DNA of 64,000 bases from Kiloniella litopenaei (GTDB taxonomy: Bacteria > Pseudomonadota > Alphaproteobacteria > Kiloniellales > Kiloniellaceae): contig NZ_LANI01000003.1 in assembly GCF_000982415.1 (NCBI RefSeq), positions 62,001-126,000 on the forward strand. The letters run 5' to 3'. The notes below the pieces were generated by a model. That model saw only the letters and a list, made by a program, of their open reading frames with translations. It searched no databases and was not told the origin of the DNA. Position numbers and translations under genes: made by a program. Below, piece after piece: positions 44,321 through 53,267 of the stretch. Within the stretch, counting starts at the first letter, position 1. The number at the start of each line of letters is the position of its first letter.

Positions 44321-44351
44321 AAAAGCCGAGCTTCGAACAAGCTCGGCTTTT
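44321..44351. terminator. Bidirectional terminator, PCu(A)C / AlkD-like
   Basis: A perfect 13-bp stem, AAAAGCCGAGCTT (44321-44333) with AAGCTCGGCTTTT (44339-44351), with a 5-base loop. It separates convergent genes and has T/A tracts on both sides. Confidence 0.92.
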
Positions 44352-44369
44352 ACGAACCACAGTGTGTGT

Positions 44370-45509
44370 CTAGGCGCAAGCAACCTCCATAATCAATTCA
44401 AAATCCTTAATCCCAAACGACGTTCCATTGACAATAATTTCAACTCTATGAATTCCAGGATAGTACTTGCGCGTGGTTATAGGTTTGATGTTATGACGCT
44501 TGCGAATTGTATGTTCTTCGCCCACAGCTAAACTAAAGGTTTTCCACTTAAAGACTTTCGGCGATGTATCACCATTGGCCTTGCGATGATGAATAACAAA
44601 ATCCAGAATTAACGCCTGATCAACCTTGCCGACAGAATTCATTGTTACTTCGAATTCCACCCCCTCACCGTAAGTTACAGACGGAGTCAGTATATTAAAA
44701 TCAGTCAACTCAATTTGGGCGTCTTTATAGCCCAAAGCCTCTAAACACTTCTTGTGCCCTGATTTGATAAGCGTCCGACACGCATGCCGTATTAGCTTTT
44801 GTCGCTCCTTAGATGCCCCTTTCATCCACTTCTTTGCAATATCGGCAACCAGATCCGGATGATCCTTTGCAATATCATTAAGACTATTCGCTACAGAGCG
44901 CCGTACATACTCTTCTGGATCATCCCGCAGCTTTTCCAAAAGAGGAACCAGAGGTGCAGGATCGTTGATAAAATCAGGTAACTGCATTGACCAAGGTAAA
45001 CGAGGCCGCGAACCTTCAGAAGCTAATCGACGCACATGGTAATTTTCATCATCGGCCCATTTCAGAACGGTTGCCATTGTCTCCTTTGGCGCAGACAGAA
45101 AAAAATGTCTAATCGCAAATTCCGAGCTTGATCGTTTGGTCATCTCCTTCAGCAATTCCATAGACATATGAAAATGATCTTTCCCGAAGAATGCCACATA
45201 GTCACACATCGGCATAACCAGCCAGCCTGACACCCCCTTATCAGATGTTCCCTGATCACTGATCGAAATATTCTCGTCCGGGTGCAAAATTGCCTGCAAG
45301 ATTTCAGCAGCACGGCAAAAATCGTCTGGTAAAAATTTATACAATGCCTCTGTAATACGTTCTGATCGCTGCTTTAACTCTAATGTGCTCAGATCTTTAG
45401 TTGCATAGGCAATAAATCCATCTTGGTCAAAGTTATCCTGCCGAGCACTTATATGTTCAGCCATTTTAGAAATAGATTTATGATTAAAGACTTCTTTAAA
45501 TGGCTCCAT
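44370..45509 (-). CDS. AlkD-like DNA alkylation repair protein (HEAT repeats)
   Basis: A 379-residue HEAT-repeat protein of the AlkC/AlkD superfamily. These non-base-flipping glycosylases remove N3/N7-alkylpurines. HEAT helices include AETLKWADDENYHVRRLASEG-like wording VLKWADDENYHVRRLASEG and LRDDPEEYVRRSVANSLNDIAKDHPDLV. The catalytic Asp/Trp pair was not firmly placed. A C-terminal beta-sandwich domain (about 270-379: VEFEVTMNSVGKV, HRVEIIVNGTSFGIKDFEL) is typical of the longer family members. It is divergent from a secreted protein across a strong palindrome. Confidence 0.85.
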   Translation of the reverse strand: MEPFKEVFNHKSISKMAEHISARQDNFDQDGFIAYATKDLSTLELKQRSERITEALYKFLPDDFCRAAEILQAILHPDENISISDQGTSDKGVSGWLVMPMCDYVAFFGKDHFHMSMELLKEMTKRSSSEFAIRHFFLSAPKETMATVLKWADDENYHVRRLASEGSRPRLPWSMQLPDFINDPAPLVPLLEKLRDDPEEYVRRSVANSLNDIAKDHPDLVADIAKKWMKGASKERQKLIRHACRTLIKSGHKKCLEALGYKDAQIELTDFNILTPSVTYGEGVEFEVTMNSVGKVDQALILDFVIHHRKANGDTSPKVFKWKTFSLAVGEEHTIRKRHNIKPITTRKYYPGIHRVEIIVNGTSFGIKDFELIMEVACA

Positions 45510-45563
45510 AACTATCCTGTCTAATGTGAGAATTTTATTTTCTTCTTTTCTTATAAAACACCG

Positions 45564-45587
45564 CTACTGACAGCATTGTGTCAGTAG
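45564..45587. promoter_or_regulatory. Perfect 9-bp inverted repeat between alkD-like and secreted-protein genes
   Basis: CTACTGACA (45564-45572) and TGTCAGTAG (45579-45587) are perfectly complementary around GCATTG. The 24-base palindromic element lies in the divergent promoter region, 55 bases before the AlkD-like start. It looks like a dimeric regulator site. Confidence 0.55.
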
Positions 45588-45700
45588 GAACTAACCAGAA
45601 ATAGCTCACAATAAATTGAGTATTCTTTGCTCGTCATTACAGATGGTTATTATAGGTTAATGGAATGACATAAACAGTCTTTGAACAGATGGATCAGATA

Positions 45701-46354
45701 ATGTCTCGGACCCGCCCGCTATCCTCAATTATGTTTATAACCGCCCTTACCCTGTCAGGCACAGTCAGCCTGACGGCGACAGCAAACGAGGCCTTGAAGC
45801 ACGTAGGTCACGTTATGACCCATTGGGCAGACACACCTGAAGAAAGAGGGTTATTACCAGTTGCCACAGCAGAAGCCGAAATAGCCAGAACGCATGCTGG
45901 CTTCGCAGCATCGGACCTGACTGACCTTGCCTCTATGCACCTCCATACACGTCACGTTTTACACGCCCTAGATCCTACAGAGGAATCAAAGGGTCCCGGA
46001 CTTGGTTATGGCTTGATAAAAGCAGCTGAAGGTGTCGCAGCACATGCAGAGCTGGCTTCAGATTCAGAAGACGCAAGTGATATTATTCGCGTCTCAGGAA
46101 TCATGGTTGCCTCCGTTGGACGGAACACAACGCGCCGCGGAGAAGAAGCAATCGAGCTTTCGAAAGAAATTCTAACTGGCAAAACCCCGGAATCTGTTGC
46201 TCCCCAGGTACAAAGACTCCAGAAGCTGACCGAAGCACTCTTTATCGGACAGGATCTGGATCAAGATGGACGGATTGTTTGGTATCACCACGAAGGCGGC
46301 CTCGCAATTGCCACAGAGCAAATGGATATAATCATGCACAGTACCAAACAGTAA
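45701..46354 (+). CDS. Secreted hypothetical protein with an EF-hand-like loop
   Basis: A 217-residue exported protein. The ATG at 45701 begins a signal peptide (MSRTRPLSSIMFITALTLSG... ending TATA-NEA); an in-frame ATG at 45689 adds four residues. The mature part is helical and His-rich (HVGHVMTHWADTPEERG, SMHLHTRHVLHALDP). Near the C terminus DLDQDGRIVWYH resembles an EF-hand loop (Asp at 1, 3 and 5, Gly at 6), possibly binding calcium. No named family was recognised. It faces the TRAP permease across a terminator. Confidence 0.7.
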   Translation: MSRTRPLSSIMFITALTLSGTVSLTATANEALKHVGHVMTHWADTPEERGLLPVATAEAEIARTHAGFAASDLTDLASMHLHTRHVLHALDPTEESKGPGLGYGLIKAAEGVAAHAELASDSEDASDIIRVSGIMVASVGRNTTRRGEEAIELSKEILTGKTPESVAPQVQRLQKLTEALFIGQDLDQDGRIVWYHHEGGLAIATEQMDIIMHSTKQ

Positions 46355-46387
46355 AATATCCAAATCCAGCTAAGCACACGATACAAA

Positions 46388-46425
46388 AAAGGCCAGTATT
46401 GATACTGACATCAATACCGGCCTTT
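46388..46425. terminator. Terminator between secreted protein and TRAP permease
   Basis: A 16-bp stem with one mismatch, arms 46388-46403 and 46410-46425, built on AAAGGCC and GGCCTTT ends. It is preceded by an A tract that gives a T run on the minus strand, so it can close both converging transcripts. Confidence 0.85.
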
Positions 46426-46463
46426 CACATCTTTGCATTATGTATAGCTTGCTTATATCCAGA

Positions 46464-48575
46464 CTACACTTTAACAACACCGCCGCTTTTTTTATTCCAC
46501 AAGAAAAAGAGAACAAAAACAGCCAAGACAGCAAGATGAATCTGCCACCCCAAAGGCCACAGTAATCCGGCACCAAGTGCAAACACCACAGCACGTTCCA
46601 GCCAGCTCAACTTCTCTTCCAGATATCCTTGCAACGCCCCGGTAAAGGCATAAAGACCAACCAGAGAGAAGCCAAAGATCGAGAGAACTTCGTGCCATTC
46701 GCCACCCAAGAATGGTGTATAAGCAAAAAGCAGCGGTACAATGTAGAGACCTTTGGCAACTTTCCAGGACTGCAATCCTGTTGCCATCGGTGGTGTTTTA
46801 GCAATTGCCGCGGCTGTAAAGGCCGTCAAACAAACCGGTGGGGTCACATTACTGTCCTGTGACAACCAGAAAATAATCATATGTGCTGATAACAGCGCAT
46901 AGATTTGGGTATCTTGATCCAACACCATTTGACGCAACGTATCCGCCATATCCGGTGGCACCAATGCCAGAATTTCCTTTGCCGCCTCTGCAGACATTGG
47001 CAAGCCAATTTCGGCTAGCCTTTCAGGAGCCGCCAACATAAAGATTGCCTTGGCATCATCAGCCAAATTACCTGCCGCAATGGCCTCAACAAGCAGACCA
47101 TCAGCAATAAGCGAATAAAGCGCCGGGGCCGAAAGTGTTCCCAACACAATATAAGACGCGGTAACAGGCAGCCCCATACCCAACACCAATGATGCAAGTC
47201 CAATAAGCACCATGGCGATGATCAGACTATCCCCCGCCCAGTTAGTAATCATCAGCGAAAAGGTATTCCCAATGCCCGCCGTGGCAATCACATTAACGAT
47301 CAAACCAACAGCACACAGCAAGATCCCCGTCATGACCATGTTTCGCGCCCCTAGGGCCAAAGCATCAAGGATTGCACGCAGGCCCATCTTATTTGGTGTC
47401 AACCACGAGGCAACCACGACCCCAATGATCGAAAAACCAGCTGCATAGGTTGGGGTAAAGCCATAGATCAACAAGCCAATCAGAACAGTAATCGGGACCA
47501 GAAACGGCAATCCGCCCCTCTTGAGAACCTCGAACGCACTTTCCGTTTCGACTTCGACCACATGTACATTACTGCGTTTGGCTTCCATCCGTACAAAGAA
47601 CGCAACCGTCGCAAAGTAAAGAATGGCTGGTAAGAAAGACACGGCAATAATGGTGGTGTAGGGGATCTGCGTGTAACTTGCCATAACAAAGGCGCCCGCC
47701 CCCATAATAGGTGGCATTAGCTGACCTCCCGTTGACGCAGCGGCTTCAACGCCACCTGCGAACCGGGCAGGAAAGCCCGCTTTTTTCATCAAAGGAATGG
47801 TAATCACACCAGTCGATGCTGTATTTGCCACAGCCGAACCTGAAATTGTCCCCGTCAGACCAGAGGCAAATACCGCCACCAGGCCAGGTCCCCCCACGGT
47901 GCGCCCAGCGACCACACGGGCCAGGTCAATAATGAATTCACCTGCGCCAGAACGCACTAGAAAAGCACCAAAGAGGATAAACATAAAGACAAAAGTAGAA
48001 GAGATACGCGCTATATTTCCAAACAATCCATCATCGCCATAAACACTTCTGAACAGAATAGTTTCCGTGCTTAGGCCTTTGAATTTGAACACGCCGTCAA
48101 TCAGTGCGCCCCACCAACCAATGTAAGTGAGCGCCAACACAATCAGTATCGGAATTATCCATCCTGTCGTACGACGGGTAAATTCAATGGCGACAAGAAT
48201 TGCTAAAGTCCCAAAGATCCATTCTGGCGTATCCAGTCGAACACCACGCTCATAGATTGTATCTTCCATAGAAATCATATAAAGCGCAGCGAACGCCCCC
48301 AAGATCCCCAAAGACAGATCAAAAACAAGAAGCCCCTTGCTCTTTCCCCTTCCAAACATGGGGTAAATCAAAGCCCCCATAAGAACAAAACCAGCAAAGT
48401 GCAGTGCATTTTGCCAAAGCCCCGGTATCACGGCAAAGACATTAAAATAGATGTGCATCAGGGAGATAAGGACGCCCAAACCGAAAACGACTTTTCCTAT
48501 CCACCCGTCTTCACCGCGGACAATTGCTTCGTGCTCGCCCAACTCAACTTCTGGTGCGTTTGTTTCTTGTGACAT
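46464..48575 (-). CDS. TRAP transporter fused permease (DctQM, TAXI type)
   Basis: A 703-residue fused permease: an N-terminal small-subunit-like part with about five helices, then the large DctM-type domain. Signatures include AVFASGLTGTISGSAVANTASTGVITIPLMKKAGFPARFAGGVEAAASTGGQLMPPIMGAGAFVMA, typical of the family, and QDSNVTPPVCLTAFTAAAIAKTPPM. TRAP transporters take up organic acids with a sodium gradient. It follows the TAXI receptor gene after 91 bases that hold a strong hairpin. Substrate unknown. Confidence 0.94.
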   Translation of the reverse strand: MSQETNAPEVELGEHEAIVRGEDGWIGKVVFGLGVLISLMHIYFNVFAVIPGLWQNALHFAGFVLMGALIYPMFGRGKSKGLLVFDLSLGILGAFAALYMISMEDTIYERGVRLDTPEWIFGTLAILVAIEFTRRTTGWIIPILIVLALTYIGWWGALIDGVFKFKGLSTETILFRSVYGDDGLFGNIARISSTFVFMFILFGAFLVRSGAGEFIIDLARVVAGRTVGGPGLVAVFASGLTGTISGSAVANTASTGVITIPLMKKAGFPARFAGGVEAAASTGGQLMPPIMGAGAFVMASYTQIPYTTIIAVSFLPAILYFATVAFFVRMEAKRSNVHVVEVETESAFEVLKRGGLPFLVPITVLIGLLIYGFTPTYAAGFSIIGVVVASWLTPNKMGLRAILDALALGARNMVMTGILLCAVGLIVNVIATAGIGNTFSLMITNWAGDSLIIAMVLIGLASLVLGMGLPVTASYIVLGTLSAPALYSLIADGLLVEAIAAGNLADDAKAIFMLAAPERLAEIGLPMSAEAAKEILALVPPDMADTLRQMVLDQDTQIYALLSAHMIIFWLSQDSNVTPPVCLTAFTAAAIAKTPPMATGLQSWKVAKGLYIVPLLFAYTPFLGGEWHEVLSIFGFSLVGLYAFTGALQGYLEEKLSWLERAVVFALGAGLLWPLGWQIHLAVLAVFVLFFLWNKKSGGVVKV

Positions 48576-48608
48576 GATTTCCCCGAAAGAAAAGCGTACT
48601 AAGTAAGA

Positions 48609-48634
48609 CGGGCGCCCGACATGTCGAGCGCCCG
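48609..48634 (-). promoter_or_regulatory. GC-rich intercistronic hairpin between TAXI receptor and permease
   Basis: CGGGCGC (48609-48615) pairs with GCGCCCG (48628-48634), and the inner CGAC (48617-48620) pairs with GTCG (48623-48626) with one mismatched pair between. No T run follows on the minus strand. It could partly terminate or protect the receptor message, so giving more receptor than permease. Confidence 0.55.
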
Positions 48635-48666
48635 ATAAAACATTGAAATATTACAATTTCGACTGA

Positions 48667-49692
48667 TTATTTCGCAATTAGGTTTGCGGGAATATCAATG
48701 CCAATTTCCTTGTAGTACTTAGCAGCACCAGGATGCAGAGGCACAGGCAAGCCGGCCAGCGCAGCATCTGTGCTCATTGCTTTTGTTGCTTTGTGAATAG
48801 CGTTAAGGAAAGGAAGATTCTCATAGATCGTTTTTGTGATCTGGTATACAGCATCTTCATCCACATCATCACGCACAGCAAGGAAGTTTGGCTGAGCAAT
48901 GGTCGTCACATCTTTTGTCTGACCAGGATAGGTACCAGCCGCAATTGTGAAAGGTGTCCAAAGACCAAATCCGCCATCAGCCTGCTTTGCTTGTTCGGCC
49001 GTAAAGTTCAACAGAGTGATTTTATCACCCATAGCGGCCATCGCTTTGGTTACCGCGCCAGTCGGCGTACCTGATGGAGTTCCCATTCCCGCAACTTGAC
49101 CATTTTGCAACGCATCAGCAGACGGACCATAACCCACATGAACCAAGCTGTAGTCAGCTTCAGCATCAATACCAAGGTTTTTCAAAAGAACCGTATTGGA
49201 ACCAATCGTTCCAGAGTTCTTTTTACCCAGGGCCATGCTCTGCCCCTTCATATCAGCCAAATCAGAAACTGTTCCTGTTTTTGCATACTCAGACAACACC
49301 GTAAACTGTTCCACATTCTGCCATAGCATTGATACGGAACGCATCTTTGTTTGTGGGCCATCTTTTTCGACAGGACCTTTACCGTTCCACGCGTAATAAC
49401 CATACAGTCCTTGAAGAATAGCGAATTGAGCCTCATCTTCGCGCAGTAGCTTTACGTTTTCGCCGGAACCAGCAGAGTTAATAGCAGAGAGACCAATTTT
49501 TTGTTTTGGCTGCAGCTTAACTTTCACCAGAGTAGAAATCGCAACACCAACCGGATAATACGTCCCGCCAGTACTTGCAGTTGCCAAAAGATAATCACGA
49601 GCTTCAGCAGCCTGAGCCACTGCACCAGCCGAAAGAGCACTGCAAATTGTCGCAGCAGCAGCAACACCTTTGATTGCTTTCATCATTTTCAT
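48667..49692 (-). CDS. TAXI-family TRAP transporter solute receptor
   Basis: The periplasmic substrate-binding protein of the TRAP system. The start is ATG 49692 with AGGGAGG spaced five bases upstream; a longer frame to 49728 lacks this. The signal peptide is MKMMKAIKGVAAAATICSALSAGAVAQA, and the mature protein starts AEARDYLLATASTGGTYYPVGVAIS, the TAXI signature. NSAGSGENVKLLREDEAQFAILQG and LGKKNSGTIGSNTVLLKNLGI follow. The gene lies upstream of the permease and downstream of a DctB-like kinase. A sigma-54-type promoter is present 155 bases upstream. Confidence 0.94.
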   Translation of the reverse strand: MKMMKAIKGVAAAATICSALSAGAVAQAAEARDYLLATASTGGTYYPVGVAISTLVKVKLQPKQKIGLSAINSAGSGENVKLLREDEAQFAILQGLYGYYAWNGKGPVEKDGPQTKMRSVSMLWQNVEQFTVLSEYAKTGTVSDLADMKGQSMALGKKNSGTIGSNTVLLKNLGIDAEADYSLVHVGYGPSADALQNGQVAGMGTPSGTPTGAVTKAMAAMGDKITLLNFTAEQAKQADGGFGLWTPFTIAAGTYPGQTKDVTTIAQPNFLAVRDDVDEDAVYQITKTIYENLPFLNAIHKATKAMSTDAALAGLPVPLHPGAAKYYKEIGIDIPANLIAK

Positions 49693-49846
49693 AAGAGCCT
49701 CCCTAAGACATTTATTATTTTCGTACATATTACGTGTTTGAGTGTATCAGGCTCTACGTTACTCATTTCCCCGAAACAAAACCAGCATCCTTTTTAGGGG
49801 TTTTCAAAACAAGTAGCGTAGAAAGAAAACTTATAGCGACATATTT

Positions 49847-49862
49847 GGCAAAAAACATGCCA
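49847..49862 (-). promoter_or_regulatory. Sigma-54 promoter upstream of the TAXI receptor
   Basis: On the minus strand TGGCATGTTTTTTGCC carries the -24 GG and -12 GC at the required 10-base separation (consensus TGGCAC-N5-TTGC). It lies about 155 bases before the receptor ATG. An imperfect-flanked inverted repeat, GCCGAT (49935-49940) and ATCGGC (49954-49959), sits about 85 bases further upstream, where an enhancer site for an activator would be expected. Confidence 0.65.
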
Positions 49863-49979
49863 TTCAGCGACAGCACCAACACACTGAAAACAAACAATAT
49901 TAAAAGATCACAACAAAGTTTAAAGCGAGTTTTCGCCGATATCCAAATCCATGATCGGCAACTTTCCGCGCATGTTCAT

Positions 49980-51779
49980 CTAAACATCGCGATTCAATAC
50001 AGCTTCGAATTCAATAACAAATCGGGCACCTGATTTCGCCGCGTTTTCAACACGAATATTCCCACCAAAGTCTTTGATGATTCCATAGCTGATTGATAAT
50101 CCCAAACCGACACCTTCACCAACTTCTTTAGTCGTGAAAAAGGGGTCAAATATCTGATCTAAATTTTGGGGATTAATACCCGGACCACTATCTTCAACAA
50201 TAACAATCGCGCAATGATCAATCTGACGAAGACAAACAAAGATCTTCTTTTCACTTTGTTTGTCCATCGCATCCACGGCATTACGAAGCAAGTTAACAAA
50301 AACCTGTTCTAACCGAATCAGATCGCCCTTCACAAAAACAGGGGTACCTAAATCCTGAAAATCGAGTTTGATCTCGTCCGGTTTCCAAACCGTTTCCATC
50401 AGGTTTATCGCATTTTGCAGAGCTGCTCTCAAATCAACAGCCTCATACTCAACAGAGGCTTTTTGCGCAAAGCTGTTTAACTCACCAGTGATATTACTCA
50501 TGCGCTCGGTCAGTGACGATATTTCGGTCAAAGACTCTTTCACACTTTCTTTTTTTCCCTTAGCTAAAAGCAAGCGCGCACTGGCAACAAAAGTTCGGAT
50601 CGCTGCCATTGGCTGATTTATCTCATGCGCTATCGCGGTCGACATCTGCCCCAATGCAGCAAGTTTCCCCGTTTGGACCAAGTCTTCCTGCGTCTTCAAT
50701 AACTGCGTTTCCGTACGCTTTCGTTCATCAATTTCCAGCTGCAGCTTTTTGTTAATAGCCTGGAACCTGCCAGCCTGACGTGCCCGTTGGGCTGAACGTA
50801 ACTTTTGTCGACGCTCGCGTAGGAAGAGCCCACCAAGAACAAACAATATCAACAAGACAGCACCAATAACCCAAGCCGTCTGTTGTTTTTCTTCGACAAG
50901 CTTAAGCGGGATTAAAAAGTGCATAACCCATCCTGGTTTTACAGAATCCCTCGTCAAAGAAAGATATTTCGTCCCATCAATTTCAAAAACGCTTCGCCCA
51001 AACAGATTGTGAAACCGGAGATTAAGCGGCAAAAGATCCGCACCACCAAACTGGCGATCACTTCTTATCCGTGTCATAGCCTGATCGCGAATGGGCAGAA
51101 TAGTTCGATATCGCCATTCATCCCGGCTGGATAGAAAGATAACCCCGTTATTATCAGTCACAAAAACATGTTCACCACCGTTGTGCCACTGCTTTTGCAG
51201 CGGTCTCATATCGACCTTGGCAACGATTACACCCTTAACTCCGGACTTGTCTTGAACGGCATGAGACATGAAATAACCAGGCACACCCGTTGTTGCGCCC
51301 ACTGCAAAAAAACCTGCCTCTCGCCCTTCGATTGCATCCTTATAATAGGGGCGAAAAGCATAGTTATGTCCAACAAAGGATCGTTCTTCCATCCAGTTAG
51401 ACGCAGCAAGTGTTGTGCCTTCACTATTCAAAACATAGAGAACATCAGACTCAGCTTTTTGGTTTGTCGCACTTAAAACACGATTAACTGAGGTAACAAC
51501 ACCTTCTCGTCCATCCTCTACACTCAGTAAGTTTTTAATTCCTTCATCTCGGGAAAGAACGAAAGGGAGGTAGCGGTGCTTTTCCAAGGCAGACCGCAAT
51601 GTTCCCTGGTATAAAGATAACCTTTCCTGACCGACCAACGATAAATCCCGCGCCGTCAAAATTCCAACCCAGTACCCGGCCCCATAGACAGCAGCGACGC
51701 CAATGCTCAACCCACTTAACCAAAGCAATAATATTTTCCAGGAAATACCAGGTGTCAAAATTCTAGGGATCATCGACAT
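49980..51779 (-). CDS. DctB-like sensor histidine kinase
   Basis: A 599-residue membrane kinase like DctB, which senses C4-dicarboxylates. It has a first membrane helix at about 14-34, a periplasmic PDC/dCache sensor of about 240 residues (SLYQGTLRSALEKHRYLPFVLSRD, NYAFRPYYKDAIEG), and a second helix at about 295-315. A coiled linker leads to HisKA with H385 in AIAHEINQPMAAIR, and HATPase with NLLRNAVDAM, DSGPGI and EGVGLGLSISYGI. DctB normally pairs with a sigma-54 activator DctD, but no response regulator gene is adjacent. The TAXI receptor lies downstream. Confidence 0.9.
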   Translation of the reverse strand: MSMIPRILTPGISWKILLLWLSGLSIGVAAVYGAGYWVGILTARDLSLVGQERLSLYQGTLRSALEKHRYLPFVLSRDEGIKNLLSVEDGREGVVTSVNRVLSATNQKAESDVLYVLNSEGTTLAASNWMEERSFVGHNYAFRPYYKDAIEGREAGFFAVGATTGVPGYFMSHAVQDKSGVKGVIVAKVDMRPLQKQWHNGGEHVFVTDNNGVIFLSSRDEWRYRTILPIRDQAMTRIRSDRQFGGADLLPLNLRFHNLFGRSVFEIDGTKYLSLTRDSVKPGWVMHFLIPLKLVEEKQQTAWVIGAVLLILFVLGGLFLRERRQKLRSAQRARQAGRFQAINKKLQLEIDERKRTETQLLKTQEDLVQTGKLAALGQMSTAIAHEINQPMAAIRTFVASARLLLAKGKKESVKESLTEISSLTERMSNITGELNSFAQKASVEYEAVDLRAALQNAINLMETVWKPDEIKLDFQDLGTPVFVKGDLIRLEQVFVNLLRNAVDAMDKQSEKKIFVCLRQIDHCAIVIVEDSGPGINPQNLDQIFDPFFTTKEVGEGVGLGLSISYGIIKDFGGNIRVENAAKSGARFVIEFEAVLNRDV

Positions 51780-51837
51780 GATGTTTCGGCATGATGTTTT
51801 TAGGAAATAATGTACAATCGATACGTCACTGCCATAG

Positions 51838-52278
51838 TTATTGCTTTTTATGGATAAGCTGATCCAAAGAAGACAAAAACCGAGATCTATCCTGTTTCGT
51901 AAATGCAGGCGAGTAGCTTTTCACCTCACCGCTCTCTCGTAAATTGGTCATTAAGTCTCTGACTGCCAGCGTCATCCCCATTGCATCTTCGGTAAAAATT
52001 TTACCTTTGGGGTCCAAAACCTTTGCTCCTTCGGCAACACATCTAGATGCCAAAGGGATATCGGCAGTTATGGCAATATCCCCCTGTTTAATATTTTCAG
52101 CAATCCAGATATCGGCGGCATCTGGTTCTTCCGGTACGACCACAGATGTGACCAAAGGGTGTCGACCGTATCTGAGCCAGGTATTGCTTACCATGTGCAC
52201 TTTCAGATTATGGCGTTCAGCAACCTTGACGACCTCATCCTTTACCGGACAAGCATCACCATCTACATAAATTTCCAT
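51838..52278 (-). CDS. YaiI/YqxD-family protein (DUF188)
   Basis: A 146-residue PIN-like protein of the UPF0178/DUF188 family. The N terminus IYVDGDACPVKDEVVKVAERH has the conserved DGDACPVK, then GDIAITADIPLASRCVAEGAKVLDPKG holds the second acidic site. A nuclease activity is suspected for the fold but not established. It is transcribed between SpeE-like and kinase genes on the minus strand. Confidence 0.92.
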   Translation of the reverse strand: MEIYVDGDACPVKDEVVKVAERHNLKVHMVSNTWLRYGRHPLVTSVVVPEEPDAADIWIAENIKQGDIAITADIPLASRCVAEGAKVLDPKGKIFTEDAMGMTLAVRDLMTNLRESGEVKSYSPAFTKQDRSRFLSSLDQLIHKKQ

Positions 52279-52352
52279 CTAGAACTTCCATTAATAAGTG
52301 TCACCTCAACGTCCACGGGGCAAAGATGAGCAGCCCTCATCAAGCCGCTAAA

Positions 52353-53267
52353 TTATTTTCCTTTGCCAAACCCAAGCTCGTTCTTCCACCAGTTTGGTAA
52401 TGCAAAAGCAGCTTTGTGAACCGCCGCATTATAGTGCTTTCCATCATGTTCAGTATAAGGATCAGAATAATTAAAACCATCCTTGCTATACAGGAAAAAC
52501 CCAAACTCTGCCCCGGGATACATAGGCACAATAGAACGATAGACATCTAAATGCGGGAAAAACCGACCGCTGCGCATAATCTCTAAAAGACTATGATCTT
52601 CTTCACTGGAAGCTTCCTGTAAAAACCTGATCCGGTCTTTACCAATAAAGATACTGTCAGAATCAATACAGACCCCGTCATCTTTCAGAATAGCGACCAG
52701 ATTATCCAAAAATTCTTCGGTAAATAAGCTGGCAGAGGGACCAACGGGTTCAGTTATATCCATAAAGATAAGATCAAACTGTTCTTTTCTATCCAATGCT
52801 TCAATGACATAACGCGCAGCGTCGTCACAAATCAATTCAACGCGCGGATCATTATAATCACCATTGATAGCAAGGTATTCGTTACTAAGCTCAATAACGC
52901 GACGATCAATTTCTGCCATAACAACCTTTTCAATGTTGTTATGAACCAACAGCTCTCTCAAAAGACCACCGTCCCCGCCACCAACGATCAACGCACGCAA
53001 GTTCTTTCGCTTTCGACCAAGCACAGGAACATGAACTGCCATTTCATGATAAATAAATTCATCGGCTTCTGATGCCTGTATCAGATCGTCCAAGACAAGA
53101 ATACGCCCAAAATCCTTGTGATCATAAATTTCAATCTTTTGAAACTGGCTCTGTTCACTGTGCAGAAGTTCCATTTTCATTGCATGTGTAAAGCCTATTG
53201 CGCCGGGGTCTTCGTGCCACCAGGTACTGAAATCAATTTTATCTGCCAATGATCTTGTCCTATTCAT
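52353..53267 (-). CDS. speE: Spermidine-synthase-like aminopropyltransferase
   Basis: A 304-residue member of the polyamine synthase family, which transfers aminopropyl groups from decarboxylated SAM. The start is ATG 53267; no clear ribosome site separates it from longer options. Family motifs are FGRILVLDDLIQASEADEFIYHEM near 53-76 and the nucleotide loop LIVGGGDGGLLRELL near 93-107. The catalytic-loop motif reads DITEPVGPS, where most spermidine synthases have D-S-T-D-P; the first Asp is kept and the second is Glu. The acceptor amine may therefore differ. Confidence 0.85.
   Translation of the reverse strand: MNRTRSLADKIDFSTWWHEDPGAIGFTHAMKMELLHSEQSQFQKIEIYDHKDFGRILVLDDLIQASEADEFIYHEMAVHVPVLGRKRKNLRALIVGGGDGGLLRELLVHNNIEKVVMAEIDRRVIELSNEYLAINGDYNDPRVELICDDAARYVIEALDRKEQFDLIFMDITEPVGPSASLFTEEFLDNLVAILKDDGVCIDSDSIFIGKDRIRFLQEASSEEDHSLLEIMRSGRFFPHLDVYRSIVPMYPGAEFGFFLYSKDGFNYSDPYTEHDGKHYNAAVHKAAFALPNWWKNELGFGKGK

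Noticed and set aside
49734-50033. A 99-codon plus-strand frame between the TAXI receptor and the kinase
   Set aside because: It crosses the sigma-54 promoter and the kinase 3' end, and reads as unlikely protein.
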